Positions 27,481-39,247 of a stretch of 64,000 nt of DNA are shown here, in pieces (position 1 is the first letter of the stretch; each line of letters starts with the position of its first letter). This stretch comes from Halomonas daqiaonensis. GTDB lineage: Bacteria > Pseudomonadota > Gammaproteobacteria > Pseudomonadales > Halomonadaceae. The stretch covers positions 48,177 to 112,176 of the forward strand of contig NZ_FOBC01000012.1 in assembly GCF_900109725.1 (NCBI RefSeq), written 5' to 3'. The translations under genes were made by a program, and so were the position numbers. The notes beneath the pieces were generated by a model. The model worked only from the letters and a program-made list of their open reading frames with translations, did no database searches and was not told where the DNA came from.

Positions 27481-27789
27481 TCAATGCTCGCTCGCCGCCT
27501 GGTGCAGTCGGGTGAAGCGGACCGGCGGGCTGTACTTATCGCCGGACGGGGCGCGTTCGGGGGCCGGCTGGACGCGCCAGCCCCGCGAGGTCGCCCACGC
27601 CTTGAGTTCGCGGTAGTCGAGCAGCGGATAGTCTTGCGAGTAGAGGTTGGGGGATGTCGACGGGAAGGCGAAGGCCACATGGGGATAGCGGGCCAGGGCG
27701 TCTTCGCTGTCATGGGCGCTGAGCGCCCTGTCCAAGGCGGACTGCCACGCCCGGGAGTCGCGACCTGCTACGGCTTGGGTTGCATGCAT
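27481..27789 (-). CDS. Hypothetical protein, 102 aa
   Basis: A 102-aa soluble protein without signal or membrane segment. The centre, HVAFAFPSTSPNLYSQDYPLLDYRELKAWATSRGWRVQ, looks like a folded conserved domain with aromatic residues; the ends are polar. GAGG lies about eight bases before the ATG at 27789. I recognise no family. It sits on the minus strand between nrdB (ends 27907, upstream in that direction) and the two smaller genes. Confidence 0.55.
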   Translation of the reverse strand: MHATQAVAGRDSRAWQSALDRALSAHDSEDALARYPHVAFAFPSTSPNLYSQDYPLLDYRELKAWATSRGWRVQPAPERAPSGDKYSPPVRFTRLHQAASEH

Positions 27790-27906
27790 CGGATTGCCCT
27801 CGGTTGTTGTGCCTGTTGACGGGCCATGAAAGACGCACCGCCGGGCGTGGCCGTACCGGGCGTCATCATCGGGATGGCCGAAGCTGCACCCCGGCCGGAT
27901 ACGTGT

Positions 27907-29154
27907 TCAATCCCAGCTCAGTGCGCCGCCCACCTGGTACTCAGTGACGCGGGTCTCGAAGAAGTTCTTCTCCTTGCGCAGGTCGATGATCTCGCTCATC
28001 CACGGGAAGGGGTTCTGCGCACCGGGGAACTGCTCCTTGAGGCCGATCTGGGCCAGGCGGCGGTTGCAGATGAAATGCAGGTACTCCTCCATGATCGCCG
28101 CGTTCATGCCCAGCACGCCGCGGGGCATGGTGTCCCGGGCATAGGCGATCTCGAGCTCGGTGCCCTCGAGGATCATCTGGGTGACTTCGTCCTGGAATTC
28201 GGGCGTCCACAGCTGCGGGTTCTCGATCTTGATCTGGTTGATCATGTCCACGCCGAAGTTCAGGTGCATTGACTCGTCGCGCAGGATGTACTGGAACTGC
28301 TCGGCCACGCCGGTCATCTTGTTGCGCCGGCCCATGGAGAGGATCTGGCTGAAGCCGCAGTAGAAGAAGATGCCCTCGGTGACGCAGTAGAAGGCGATCA
28401 GGTTGCGCAGCAGTTCCTGGTCGGTCTCGGTGGTGCCGGTGTTGAAGTCCGGACGCGCCAGCGACTGGGTGTGCTTGAGGCTCCAGGCGGACTTGGCGGC
28501 CACCGAGGGCACTTCGCGGTACATGTTGAAGACTTCACCTTCGTCCATGCCCAGCGACTCCACGCAGTACTGGTAGGCGTGGGTATGGATCGCTTCCTCG
28601 AAGGCCTGGCGCAGCAGGTACTGGCGGCACTCGGGGTTGGTGATCAGGCGATAGAGCGCCAGCACCAGGTTGTTGGCCACCAGCGAGTCCGCCGTGGAAA
28701 AGTAGCCCAGGCTGCGCTCGACGATCCGCCGTTCATCTGCGGTGAGCCCCTCGGCGCTCTTCCACAGGGCGATGTCGGCGTTCATGTTCACTTCCTGGGG
28801 CATCCAGTGGTTGGCGCTGCCGTCCAGGTACTTCTGCCAGGCCCACTCGTACTTGAAGGGCACCAGCTGGTTGAGGTCGGCGCGGGCATTGATCATCTGC
28901 TTGTCGTCGACCTCGATGCGTGCCGCGCCCATCTCCAGCTCCTCAAGGCCGGCCGCCACGTCGAGCTCCTCCAGCGAGCGGCGCGCACGGGCCAGTCGGT
29001 CCTCGTCGACCGCGGCGTAGCGACCGGCGCTCTCTTTTACGGTTTCATCTTCCACGGCCTTTTCGCGCAGGGCGCCGGGCTTTGGCTTGGTCGCCGGGGC
29101 CGGCTGTTCGGCTACGCTGGCCTCGTCTTCGTGGAATTCGTCCCAGTTCAGCAT
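27907..29154 (-). CDS. nrdB: Ribonucleoside-diphosphate reductase, beta subunit (class I)
   Basis: Supplies the radical for NDP reduction by NrdA. The 415-aa protein has the metal-ligand motifs [13 protein letters not shown] and [10 protein letters not shown] of class I R2, and a C-terminal tail VGGALSWD of the kind that docks in NrdA. A polar 75-residue N-terminal extension ([10 protein letters not shown]...) precedes the core. Two ATGs (29160 and 29154) are close; GAGG is spaced properly for the second, so I use 29154. A structured repeat of about 170 bases sits between nrdA and nrdB, unusual for an operon, and may form a processing site or attenuator in the transcript. Confidence 0.95.
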   Translation of the reverse strand: MLNWDEFHEDEASVAEQPAPATKPKPGALREKAVEDETVKESAGRYAAVDEDRLARARRSLEELDVAAGLEELEMGAARIEVDDKQMINARADLNQLVPFKYEWAWQKYLDGSANHWMPQEVNMNADIALWKSAEGLTADERRIVERSLGYFSTADSLVANNLVLALYRLITNPECRQYLLRQAFEEAIHTHAYQYCVESLGMDEGEVFNMYREVPSVAAKSAWSLKHTQSLARPDFNTGTTETDQELLRNLIAFYCVTEGIFFYCGFSQILSMGRRNKMTGVAEQFQYILRDESMHLNFGVDMINQIKIENPQLWTPEFQDEVTQMILEGTELEIAYARDTMPRGVLGMNAAIMEEYLHFICNRRLAQIGLKEQFPGAQNPFPWMSEIIDLRKEKNFFETRVTEYQVGGALSWD

Positions 29155-29216
29155 TTCCATTTCCCTCTGATTCGTTAGATTGCTATCGCAGATGAATCCA
29201 TCTCTCGAGGCTGATT

Positions 29217-29390
29217 CGGCGACAAGCCTGCGAGGAGGCGCTGTGAACCCATCCCTGGGCGCTACCGACGGCCTGCTTCGCTCTCGCGTCCTGCTCCGCT
29301 TGCAGGACCGGTGCAGGCCATCCATGGCCAGCCCGTTCGAAGCAGTGCTTCTCACCCCTGGCGTAGGACCTCCTCTTCGGTTTGCCCCCG
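29217..29390 (-). repeat. Structured intergenic repeat, copy A (long form)
   Basis: Lies between nrdA and nrdB. Read on the minus strand it matches copy B over about 145 bases (core 29232-29376): GGAGGTCCTACGCCAGGGG, then GAAGCACTGCTTC, CTGGCCATGGATGGCC, GTCCTGC...GCAGGAC and CACAGCGCCTCC. One terminal arm is GACAAGCC (29220-29228); the other side has a weaker match, GGTTTGCC. The repeat is transcribed with nrdAB. Confidence 0.75.
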
Positions 29391-29413
29391 ACGCCTCTCG
29401 CTTCCTGGGAGGC

Positions 29414-32320
<2,907 letters not shown>

Positions 32321-32405
32321 GGCGCCGGAATCCCTGGCTGGTGAGACGAAAGGTCAAAGGCCGCCATTCGGGCGACAGTTGACAGGCATGGTGTCGATTG
32401 CTAAG

Positions 32406-32421
32406 GCACATGATGTGGTGT
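32406..32421 (-). promoter_or_regulatory. NrdR box 1 (downstream copy)
   Basis: GCACATGATGTGGTGT matches the NrdR consensus (aCaCwAtATaTwGtGt) at 11 of 16 positions. It starts 31 bases from box 2, three helix turns, the usual spacing for paired NrdR sites. Confidence 0.6.
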
Positions 32422-32436
32422 TCGTGCCGAATTGAA

Positions 32437-32452
32437 ATACAAGATAGTGTGC
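32437..32452 (-). promoter_or_regulatory. NrdR box 2 overlapping the nrdA -10
   Basis: ATACAAGATAGTGTGC matches the NrdR consensus at 12 of 16 positions and covers the -10 element of the predicted nrdA promoter, so NrdR binding would block RNA polymerase. Confidence 0.65.
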
Positions 32453-32469
32453 TTTTCGGACCCTATCAA
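32441..32469 (-). promoter_or_regulatory. nrdA promoter
   Basis: On the minus strand TTGATA (32469-32464, 5 of 6) is followed after 17 bases by TATCTT (32446-32441, 4 of 6), about 120 bases before the nrdA ATG. The overlap with the NrdR box supports it. Confidence 0.6.
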
Positions 32470-32558
32470 GTGGATAACCTGTGGGTCGCCTGTGGCCATC
32501 CGTTGGGCAGAATTGGCTCCAGCGTCAGGTCCCGTCGTCAGGCCTCGGAGCGCTATCT

Positions 32559-32574
32559 GTCGCTAAATAGCGAC
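32559..32574 (+). promoter_or_regulatory. Palindrome upstream of the two-component system
   Basis: GTCGCTAAATAGCGAC is a 7-bp perfect inverted repeat with a 2-base centre; an extra CGCTAT half lies at 32551-32556. It sits about 105 bases before the response-regulator ATG and could be an operator, perhaps of the regulator itself. No known consensus recognised. Confidence 0.4.
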
Positions 32575-32679
32575 GGGAAGGCGGAATGCCGGATTTCGGG
32601 TATCCTTTAGCCATTGGCGGTGGCTCCCGACAGCGAGAGCCCCGTAACCACTTACCTGCCCGTCAGGATGGAATAGAGG

Positions 32680-33393
32680 ATGGACGACAGCTTGCAAACC
32701 CAGGAACAGGATCATGTGCTGATCATCGAGGATGACGAGCGGCTGGCCGGCCTGACCCGTGACTACCTGGAGGCGAACGGCTTCCGGGTCACGGTAGAGG
32801 CCGACGGTGGCCGTGGGGTGGAGCGGATTCTTTCCCTGCAACCGGACCTGGTGATACTCGATCTGATGCTGCCTGGCGAGGATGGCCTGTCGATCTGCCG
32901 CCGGGTGCGCAGCGATTACCCCGGCCCGATCATGATGCTCACTGCCCGTACCGACGACATGGACCAGGTGCTTGGCCTGGAAATGGGCGCCGACGACTAC
33001 GTGCCCAAGCCGGTACAACCTCGCGTGCTGCTGGCGCGCATGCGCGCCCTGTTGCGACGTGCCGAGCCGGCCGAGGTCGGCGAGGAGACCCGACTGACCT
33101 TCGCCGACCTGGTGATCGACAACGCCACCCGCGAGGCCTGGCTGGATGGCGAGCGCATCGATCTCACCAGTGCCGAGTTCGACCTGCTCTGGCTGCTGGC
33201 CAGCAATGCCGGCCGCGTGCTGACCCGTGAAGAGATCTTCGACCGCCTGCGTGGTATCAAGTATGACGGCCAGGATCGCTCCATCGACGTGCGTGTCTCG
33301 CGCATTCGACCCAAGATCGGCGACGATCCCAATCAGCCGCACCGCATCAAGACGGTACGCAGCAAGGGCTACCTCTTCGTCAGGGATGGCTGA
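32680..33393 (+). CDS. OmpR-family response regulator (RstA-like)
   Basis: A 237-aa two-domain regulator. The receiver domain has the acidic pair in IIEDDERL, the phosphoacceptor D61 in VILDLMLPGEDG, and K109-region VPKPVQPR. The winged-helix DNA-binding domain follows (LTSAEFDLLWLLASNAGRVLTREEIFDRL and the recognition segment RSIDVRVSRIRPKIGDD, ending KTVRSKGYLF). Best resemblance is RstA, whose regulon involves acid and envelope stress in enteric bacteria; that identity is tentative. The histidine kinase starts three bases after its stop, so they form an operon. The palindrome at 32559-32574 may be its binding site. Confidence 0.9.
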   Translation: MDDSLQTQEQDHVLIIEDDERLAGLTRDYLEANGFRVTVEADGGRGVERILSLQPDLVILDLMLPGEDGLSICRRVRSDYPGPIMMLTARTDDMDQVLGLEMGADDYVPKPVQPRVLLARMRALLRRAEPAEVGEETRLTFADLVIDNATREAWLDGERIDLTSAEFDLLWLLASNAGRVLTREEIFDRLRGIKYDGQDRSIDVRVSRIRPKIGDDPNQPHRIKTVRSKGYLFVRDG

Positions 33394-33396
33394 GCC

Positions 33397-35013
33397 ATGC
33401 GTCGGACCCTGGCCGACAGCACCTTCCTGCGCGTCTATGTCCTGCTGGCGCTGGCGCTGCTACTGACCTTCGGCCTGGCCCTGCTGGGGCTGGCCATGGT
33501 CGATCAGGTGCGCCGCGAACACTATCGTGAGCAACTGGTCGAGCCCCCCATGCGGGTACTGACCGCCTGGGTCGATTCGCTTCCCGAGCCCGGGCGCGAA
33601 GCCTGGCTGGCGAGTCGCGCCGAACAGCTCGACATGACCCTCCGGCTGGTGTCCGTCGATGATCTCTCCCTGAACTACTTCTCGCGCTCGCGTCTCGAGC
33701 GTGGCCGCGTGCTGGTCATGCCCCGGGGCGAGCATGGCTGGCGCCTGCAGCGCCTGTTGCCCGGTGGCGAGCAACTGTTGGAAGTCGACGTGGCGAGCCT
33801 CAGCGAGCAGCAGCTGCGCGGGCTCACCGAGCTGCTTGCCGAGTGGCTCGCCCAGGTATCGGGTGACGACCGACAGGCCCAGTTGGACCGGGTCGCCGGT
33901 GACGGCATTCCCTTGCAGCTGAGCGATAGCCCACCCGAGGGGCTGGATACCCGTCAGCTGGCGCGCCTGGCCGAGGGGGAGGTGGTGATCCGGCTGCTGC
34001 CCGGGCGTTGGTCCATGGCGATGTACCGCCTGCTGCCCGGAAGCAACCCGCAGACTCGCTGGCTGGCCATCGGACCGGTGAAGGCCTTCGAGCCGATGCC
34101 GGTCTCGCTGCAGCTGCTGCTACTGGTGCTGCTTCTCGGTGTGCTGGCGGCGATCATCTACCTGATCGTGCGTGGCGTGGAGGCGCGCATGGCGCGGCTG
34201 GAGCTGGCGGCGACCCGCATCGCCAGCGGGCGCCTGGATACTCGCGTCAAGGTCGAGAGCGGCGACTTCCTGGGGCGCCTGGGGATGGCCTTCAACGGCA
34301 TGGCTACCCAGGTGCAGTCGCTGCTGCGCGCCCAGCAGGACATGATCCGCGCCGTCTCCCACGAGCTGCGCACCCCGGTGGCACGCATCCGTTTCGCGGT
34401 GCAGATGGTGGAGGACATGACCGACGACCCTGCGATCTGTCGGCAACTGGAAGGCGTCGATGGCGACATCACCGAGCTCGACGATCTGATCGACGAGATC
34501 CTCACCTATGCCCGATTGGGCAGCGAGACGGCCAACAGCGCGGAGCTCGAGACCTCGCTGGTCGACTGTCGCGCCATGGCCGAGCGGGTCATCGAGGCGC
34601 TGCAGCCCCTGCATCGTGAGATTCGCATCGAACTGGACGAGGGGCCGGAAGTGGAGGTCCAGGCGGAGCCGCGCTACCTGCAACGGGCGCTGCAGAACCT
34701 GGTGGCCAACGCCAGTCGCCATGCCCGCACCCGGGTCATGATTCGCCTGCGGAGCGAACCCCGGCTGGTGCGCCTGGATGTGGAGGACGATGGGCCCGGC
34801 GTTCCCGCTGCGGCGCGCAGTGAGGTCTTCAAACCCTTTGCGCGCCTGGACGACAGCCGCACCCGACGCTCCGGCGGCTATGGTCTGGGGCTTTCCATCG
34901 TGCAGAAGGTCATGGCCTGGCATGGCGGCAGCGTGATGGTGGATGCCAGCGCGTCACTGGGCGGGGCGCGCTTCACGCTGTTGCTGCCGCGCCGCAACAC
35001 TACGCCGGCCTGA
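33397..35013 (+). CDS. Sensor histidine kinase (RstB-like)
   Basis: A 538-aa inner-membrane kinase. Helix one is near residues 12-33 and helix two near 237-260, with a periplasmic sensor domain of about 200 residues between. A HAMP linker follows (RGVEARMARLELAATRIASGRLDTRV). The phosphoacceptor is H322 in VSHELRTPVARIR, and the ATPase domain has N-box NLVANASRHA, G1 VEDDGPGVP and G2 GGYGLGLSIV. Partner of the preceding regulator (three-base gap). Its stop overlaps the convergent metR by 14 bases. The signal sensed is unknown. Confidence 0.9.
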   Translation: MRRTLADSTFLRVYVLLALALLLTFGLALLGLAMVDQVRREHYREQLVEPPMRVLTAWVDSLPEPGREAWLASRAEQLDMTLRLVSVDDLSLNYFSRSRLERGRVLVMPRGEHGWRLQRLLPGGEQLLEVDVASLSEQQLRGLTELLAEWLAQVSGDDRQAQLDRVAGDGIPLQLSDSPPEGLDTRQLARLAEGEVVIRLLPGRWSMAMYRLLPGSNPQTRWLAIGPVKAFEPMPVSLQLLLLVLLLGVLAAIIYLIVRGVEARMARLELAATRIASGRLDTRVKVESGDFLGRLGMAFNGMATQVQSLLRAQQDMIRAVSHELRTPVARIRFAVQMVEDMTDDPAICRQLEGVDGDITELDDLIDEILTYARLGSETANSAELETSLVDCRAMAERVIEALQPLHREIRIELDEGPEVEVQAEPRYLQRALQNLVANASRHARTRVMIRLRSEPRLVRLDVEDDGPGVPAAARSEVFKPFARLDDSRTRRSGGYGLGLSIVQKVMAWHGGSVMVDASASLGGARFTLLLPRRNTTPA

Positions 35014-35914
35014 TTCCCTCCAGTACCGCAAAGGAGGTCTCCCGGGCGGTGCGCAGGAAGTCTTCCATCCAGGGTGCGCCGCGGGTCTCCTCGCGGATTG
35101 CCGCGAATAGGGTGCTCCACACTCCCTTCTCGCCCAGGGCCACGGCCTTGACGTAGTCGCGCTCCAGGTACTCGGTGAGGGCCCAGTTGGGCAGGGCGCA
35201 GACACCGCGTCCACTGGCTACCAATTGCATCATCATGATCGTCAGTTCGGCGGTGCGAACTTCCCTGGGGTGCACTCCGGCGGGGTCGAGGAACTGCGTG
35301 AAGACGTCCAACCGGGAATGTTCCACCGGATAGGTGATCAGGGTCTCCTCGGCCAGTTCTTCCGGGGTGACGAAGGTGTGGCCTGCCAGAGGGTGCTGAC
35401 GGGCCACTGCCAGGAGGCCCTCATAGCGGAACAGCGGCTCATAGTGGATGCCGGGCAGCGGCTGGGGATCGGCGGTGATCACCAGGTCGAGCTGTTCGCG
35501 GACCAGCGCCGGTAAGGGATCGAAGTGGTGGCCGCCGGGGATGTCGATCTCCACCTCCGGCCAATGGTCTCGGAAGTGGTCGACGGTGGGCATCAGCCAC
35601 TGGAAGCAGCTGTGGCACTCGATGGCCATGTGCAATCGCCCCTGTTCGTTGCCGGCCAGACGCGCCAGGTCGCGCTCGGCCATGCGCACCTGCGGCAGGA
35701 CCTGCTCGGCCAGCGTCAGCAGGCGCGTCCCGGCCCGGGTGAATTCCACCGGCTTGGACTTGCGCAGGAACAGCGGGCTTCCCAGGCGTTCCTCCAGATC
35801 CTTGATCTGGTGGGAGAGGGCTGACTGGGTCAGGTGCACGCGTTCTGCGGCTTCCACCAGGGAGCCGGCATCGCGCAGAGCGATCAGGGTGCGCAGATGG
35901 CGGAGTTCGAGCAT
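35000..35914 (-). CDS. metR: LysR-type regulator of methionine genes, MetR
   Basis: A 304-aa LysR-family regulator, divergent from metE, the standard arrangement. The N-terminal helix-turn-helix is LVEAAERVHLTQSALSHQIKDLEERLG, and the effector domain follows. The IECHSCFQWLMPT and PGGHHFDPLPALV segments are typical of MetR, which binds homocysteine and activates metE. The 103-base gap to metE would hold its sites. The 3' end overlaps the end of the sensor kinase gene on the other strand by 14 bases. Confidence 0.92.
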   Translation of the reverse strand: MLELRHLRTLIALRDAGSLVEAAERVHLTQSALSHQIKDLEERLGSPLFLRKSKPVEFTRAGTRLLTLAEQVLPQVRMAERDLARLAGNEQGRLHMAIECHSCFQWLMPTVDHFRDHWPEVEIDIPGGHHFDPLPALVREQLDLVITADPQPLPGIHYEPLFRYEGLLAVARQHPLAGHTFVTPEELAEETLITYPVEHSRLDVFTQFLDPAGVHPREVRTAELTIMMMQLVASGRGVCALPNWALTEYLERDYVKAVALGEKGVWSTLFAAIREETRGAPWMEDFLRTARETSFAVLEGIRPA

Positions 35915-36017
35915 TAGAGTGAGCCTGATTCATCTTGAAGATTAGAAAGTTTAGTTTGATTCACACTTTCTGGCCAGCGAGACTCAACTGCATCATTCAT
36001 TCAGAAAGGACGTCATC
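35915..36017. promoter_or_regulatory. metR-metE divergent control region
   Basis: 103 bases between the two starts. Inverted TTCATCTTGAA near 35930 and several TGATTCA-like half sites are present, but I found no exact TGAA-N5-TTCA MetR box. No cobalamin riboswitch fits in this length. Confidence 0.4.
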
Positions 36018-38324
36018 ATGTCGCTGGCTCATGTCATCGGCTATCCGCGCATCGGCGCGGATCGCCAACTGAAGCGCGCCACCGAAGCCTACTGGCAGGA
36101 CGAAATCGACCGGGAAGCCCTGGAAGCCTCCGGGCGCGCCCTACGCCTGGCGAACTGGGCGGCCCAGCATGAGGCGGGACTCGACCTGGTGACGGTAGGG
36201 GACTTCGCCTTCTACGATCAGGTGCTTGACGTCTCGGTGCTGCTGGGGGCGGTGCCGCCCCGTTTCGGTGCTGAGGATGAGGTACAACGCGGTGAGGTAT
36301 CGCTTGATACCACCTTTCGCATGGCCCGCGGACGGGCGCCCAGCGGTGAGCCGGCCGCTGCCTGCGAGATGACCAAGTACTTCGATACCAACTATCACTA
36401 TCTGGTCCCGGAACTGCACCCTGACCAGCGCTTTCGACTGGCCAGTACCCGCCTCTTCGACCAGGTGGACGAGGCCCGAATGGCCGGCTACCCGGTCAAG
36501 GTAGTCCTGACCGGTCCGCTCACCTGGTTGTGGCTGGGTAAGGGGCGCGGCGATGTCCACGAGGACTTCGACCGGCTCGCGCTGCTCGACGGTGTCCTCG
36601 ATGTCTATGCCGAGGTGCTGGAACGGCTGGCCGGGCAGGGCGTCGAGTGGGTCCAGCTCGACGAGCCGGTGCTGGTGCAGGACCTGCCCCTGGCCTGGCG
36701 ACAGGCCTTCGAGCGCGCCTACCACCGCCTGCAGGCCGCTCCGGTCAAGCTGTTGCTGGCCAGCTACTTCGGTGGCCTGGGCGACAACCTCTCCCTGGCG
36801 GTGGGCCTGCCGGTGGATGGCCTGCACATCGACGCGGTGCGTGCCCCGGCACAGCTTGAGGCGGTGGTGGATCGCCTGCTGCCCCACAAGGTGCTCTCGG
36901 TGGGGGCCATCGACGGACGCAATGTCTGGCGGGCCGATCTGGCCCTGTGGCGTGAGCGCCTGGCCACGGCGCGCATGCGCCTGGGCGAACGGCTATGGAT
37001 CGCGACAAGCTGCTCGCTGCTGCATGTGCCGGTGGACCTGGCCGCGGAAACCACCCTGGATGCCGAGCTCAGGAGCTGGCTGGCCTTCGCCCGGCAGAAG
37101 CTTGATGAGACGTCGACCCTGGCGCGCCTGCTGGACGGCCGTGCCAGTGCGGCAGACCATGACCGCGTGGAGGCCGCCGGCCGGGCCCTGCAGTCGCGTC
37201 GCGAGGCACCTCGACTGCATCGCTCCGAGGTGGCCGAGCGGCTGGCCGGCGTCACGGCGGCCGATACGCGGCGCGGGCGGCCCTTCGCTGAGCGTGCCGT
37301 GACCCAGCAGCGCCAGCTCGCACTGCCGCTGTTCCCCACCACGACGATCGGCTCCTTCCCACAAACCTCGGAGATCCGTGCCGACCGGCGCGCCCTGAAG
37401 GCCGGCGATCTTTCGCGTGAGGCCTATGAGACCCGGATGCGCGAGGAGATCGCCCGGGTGGTGGCCCGGCAGGAGGCGCTGGGAATCGACATGCTGGTGC
37501 ACGGTGAGCCCGAGCGCAACGATATGGTCGAATACTTCGGCGAGCAGCTCGACGGCTATGCCTTCACGCGCTTCGGCTGGGTGCAGAGCTATGGCTCGCG
37601 CTGCGTCAAGCCGCCGATCCTCTTCGGTGACGTAGTGCGTCCGGCGTCGATGACGGTGCGTTGGAGTGAATACGCCCAGTCGCTGACCGCCAGGCCGATG
37701 AAGGGCATGCTCACCGGGCCGGTCACCCTGCTGCAGTGGTCCTTCGTGCGCGACGACCAGCCCCGGGAGGCCACCTGCCGGCAGCTCGCTCTGGCGCTTC
37801 GCGACGAGGTGGTCGATCTCGAGGCGGCGGGCATCCGCGCCATCCAGATCGACGAGCCGGCATTGCGTGAAGGGCTGCCGCTGCGTCGCGCCGAGTGGCA
37901 GGACTACCTCGACTGGGCGGTAGCCTGCTTCCGTCTGGCGTCGTCAGGCGTGCGCGACGAGACCCAGATCCACACCCACATGTGTTATTCGGAGTTCAAT
38001 GACATCATCGCCGCCATCGCGGCGCTGGATGCCGATGTCATCACCATCGAGACCTCGCGCTCGGACATGGAACTGCTCGATGCCTTCCAGGACTTCGCCT
38101 ACCCCAACGCAATCGGGCCGGGAGTCTACGATATCCACTCGCCCAATATCCCCGAGGTGACCTGGATGGTAGCGCTGATGGAGAAGGCCGCGGAGCGCAT
38201 CCCGGTCGAGCGGCTGTGGGTGAACCCGGACTGCGGTCTCAAGACTCGCGGCTGGGCCGAGGTGGAGCCGGCCCTGGCCAACATGGTCGAGGCAGCGCGG
38301 GAGTTGAGGCGTCGCCATGGCTGA
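36018..38324 (+). CDS. metE: Cobalamin-independent methionine synthase
   Basis: 5-methyltetrahydropteroyltriglutamate-homocysteine methyltransferase, the last step of methionine synthesis without B12. At 768 aa it is close to E. coli MetE (753). The N-terminal barrel begins [22 protein letters not shown]; the C-terminal catalytic barrel has the zinc-binding HTHMCYSEF and [11 protein letters not shown] (His, Cys, Cys) and the preceding [22 protein letters not shown] lies just ahead of the ATG. It is controlled by the divergent metR. No fault seen. Confidence 0.97.
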   Translation: MSLAHVIGYPRIGADRQLKRATEAYWQDEIDREALEASGRALRLANWAAQHEAGLDLVTVGDFAFYDQVLDVSVLLGAVPPRFGAEDEVQRGEVSLDTTFRMARGRAPSGEPAAACEMTKYFDTNYHYLVPELHPDQRFRLASTRLFDQVDEARMAGYPVKVVLTGPLTWLWLGKGRGDVHEDFDRLALLDGVLDVYAEVLERLAGQGVEWVQLDEPVLVQDLPLAWRQAFERAYHRLQAAPVKLLLASYFGGLGDNLSLAVGLPVDGLHIDAVRAPAQLEAVVDRLLPHKVLSVGAIDGRNVWRADLALWRERLATARMRLGERLWIATSCSLLHVPVDLAAETTLDAELRSWLAFARQKLDETSTLARLLDGRASAADHDRVEAAGRALQSRREAPRLHRSEVAERLAGVTAADTRRGRPFAERAVTQQRQLALPLFPTTTIGSFPQTSEIRADRRALKAGDLSREAYETRMREEIARVVARQEALGIDMLVHGEPERNDMVEYFGEQLDGYAFTRFGWVQSYGSRCVKPPILFGDVVRPASMTVRWSEYAQSLTARPMKGMLTGPVTLLQWSFVRDDQPREATCRQLALALRDEVVDLEAAGIRAIQIDEPALREGLPLRRAEWQDYLDWAVACFRLASSGVRDETQIHTHMCYSEFNDIIAAIAALDADVITIETSRSDMELLDAFQDFAYPNAIGPGVYDIHSPNIPEVTWMVALMEKAAERIPVERLWVNPDCGLKTRGWAEVEPALANMVEAARELRRRHG

Positions 38325-38412
38325 TGCCCGGTGTTGAGCCGGGAGTCGACGCGTCGGGGCGGTACTGCTGGTATGCTCCCCCGGGAACGTCGCCGACTCG
38401 CAAGGAGCCACC

Positions 38413-39195
38413 ATGTCTCGTCACACCCCTTCCGTCGCCCGCTCCCTGGTCATGCTGGGGGCGGTACTGCTGTTGACCGGCTGTGCCACCACCCCTGACG
38501 GGGTGTCGACACGCCCCGAGGTCGCCGATCGCGGAGCGTCCCGCGATGATGGGGCTCCCGAGACCCGCCCCGTCGCGCCGTTGATGCCCTCGCTCTTCTT
38601 TCCCGGCGACGCCGAGGCATTCACTGCCTGGCGCTGCACGCCAGCCCAGGACCTGATCACCGCGACCACCGAGGAGGAACTACGACTCTGGTCCGCCCAT
38701 GGCGCCTATCGACTGCCGCCGGCGGTGGTGGCCAGCGGTACTCGCTACCAGCAGGGCGAGCTCAGCTTCTGGCATAAGGGAGACGAAGCGGTGGTGGAGA
38801 GCGCCACCGGACGGCTCGATTGCAACCGCGACTTGTCCCAGGACGTGCTCACCCGTCGCCAGCGGCCGGGCACCATGTTCCACGCCCGCGGCAACGAGCC
38901 GGGCTGGGTGGTCAACCTGGGCAGCGACCGGCCCGAGGTGAGCCTGTTGCTGGACTATGGCGAGCGCGAGCTGACCCTGCCCTACCGGGTGACCACCCTG
39001 GACAACGACGAGGGGCGCATGATCCTTGCCAGTGGCCGGGCCGATACGCCCTTCGAGCTGCGCCTCGAGGCCCGGGCCTGCTTCGACAGCATGAGTGGTC
39101 AGCCCTTCCCGGCGCGGGTCACCCTGACTATCGATGGCGAGCAGTACCGGGGCTGTGGCCAAGGCATCGCTCCCGCAACGCAGACCGATGACTAA
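38413..39195 (+). CDS. Lipoprotein with MliC-like lysozyme-inhibitor domain and a second COG3650-like domain
   Basis: A 260-aa outer-membrane lipoprotein: signal and lipobox LLLTGC with acylated C24. Residues about 70-140 resemble MliC (inhibitor of c-type lysozyme): CTPAQDLI..., YRLPPAVVASGTRYQQGELSFWHKGDEAVVES. Residues about 150-250 (PGTMFHARGNEPGWVVNLGSDRPEVSLLLDYGE and the ending CFDSMSGQPFPARVTLTIDGEQYRGCGQ) resemble COG3650-type proteins of unknown role. The two are normally separate, so this is a fusion; the second domain could be an additional surface-exposed inhibitor. It follows metE by 88 bases. Confidence 0.75.
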   Translation: MSRHTPSVARSLVMLGAVLLLTGCATTPDGVSTRPEVADRGASRDDGAPETRPVAPLMPSLFFPGDAEAFTAWRCTPAQDLITATTEEELRLWSAHGAYRLPPAVVASGTRYQQGELSFWHKGDEAVVESATGRLDCNRDLSQDVLTRRQRPGTMFHARGNEPGWVVNLGSDRPEVSLLLDYGERELTLPYRVTTLDNDEGRMILASGRADTPFELRLEARACFDSMSGQPFPARVTLTIDGEQYRGCGQGIAPATQTDD

Positions 39196-39247
39196 GACGG
39201 CGCCAACGACGCATTCAGAAGCAATAGGGTGACAGGGAGCCACGCCG

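Noticed and set aside
35915..36017. Possible B12 or SAM riboswitch before metE
   Set aside because: Only 103 bases between divergent starts, with no conserved riboswitch elements; MetR control explains the arrangement.
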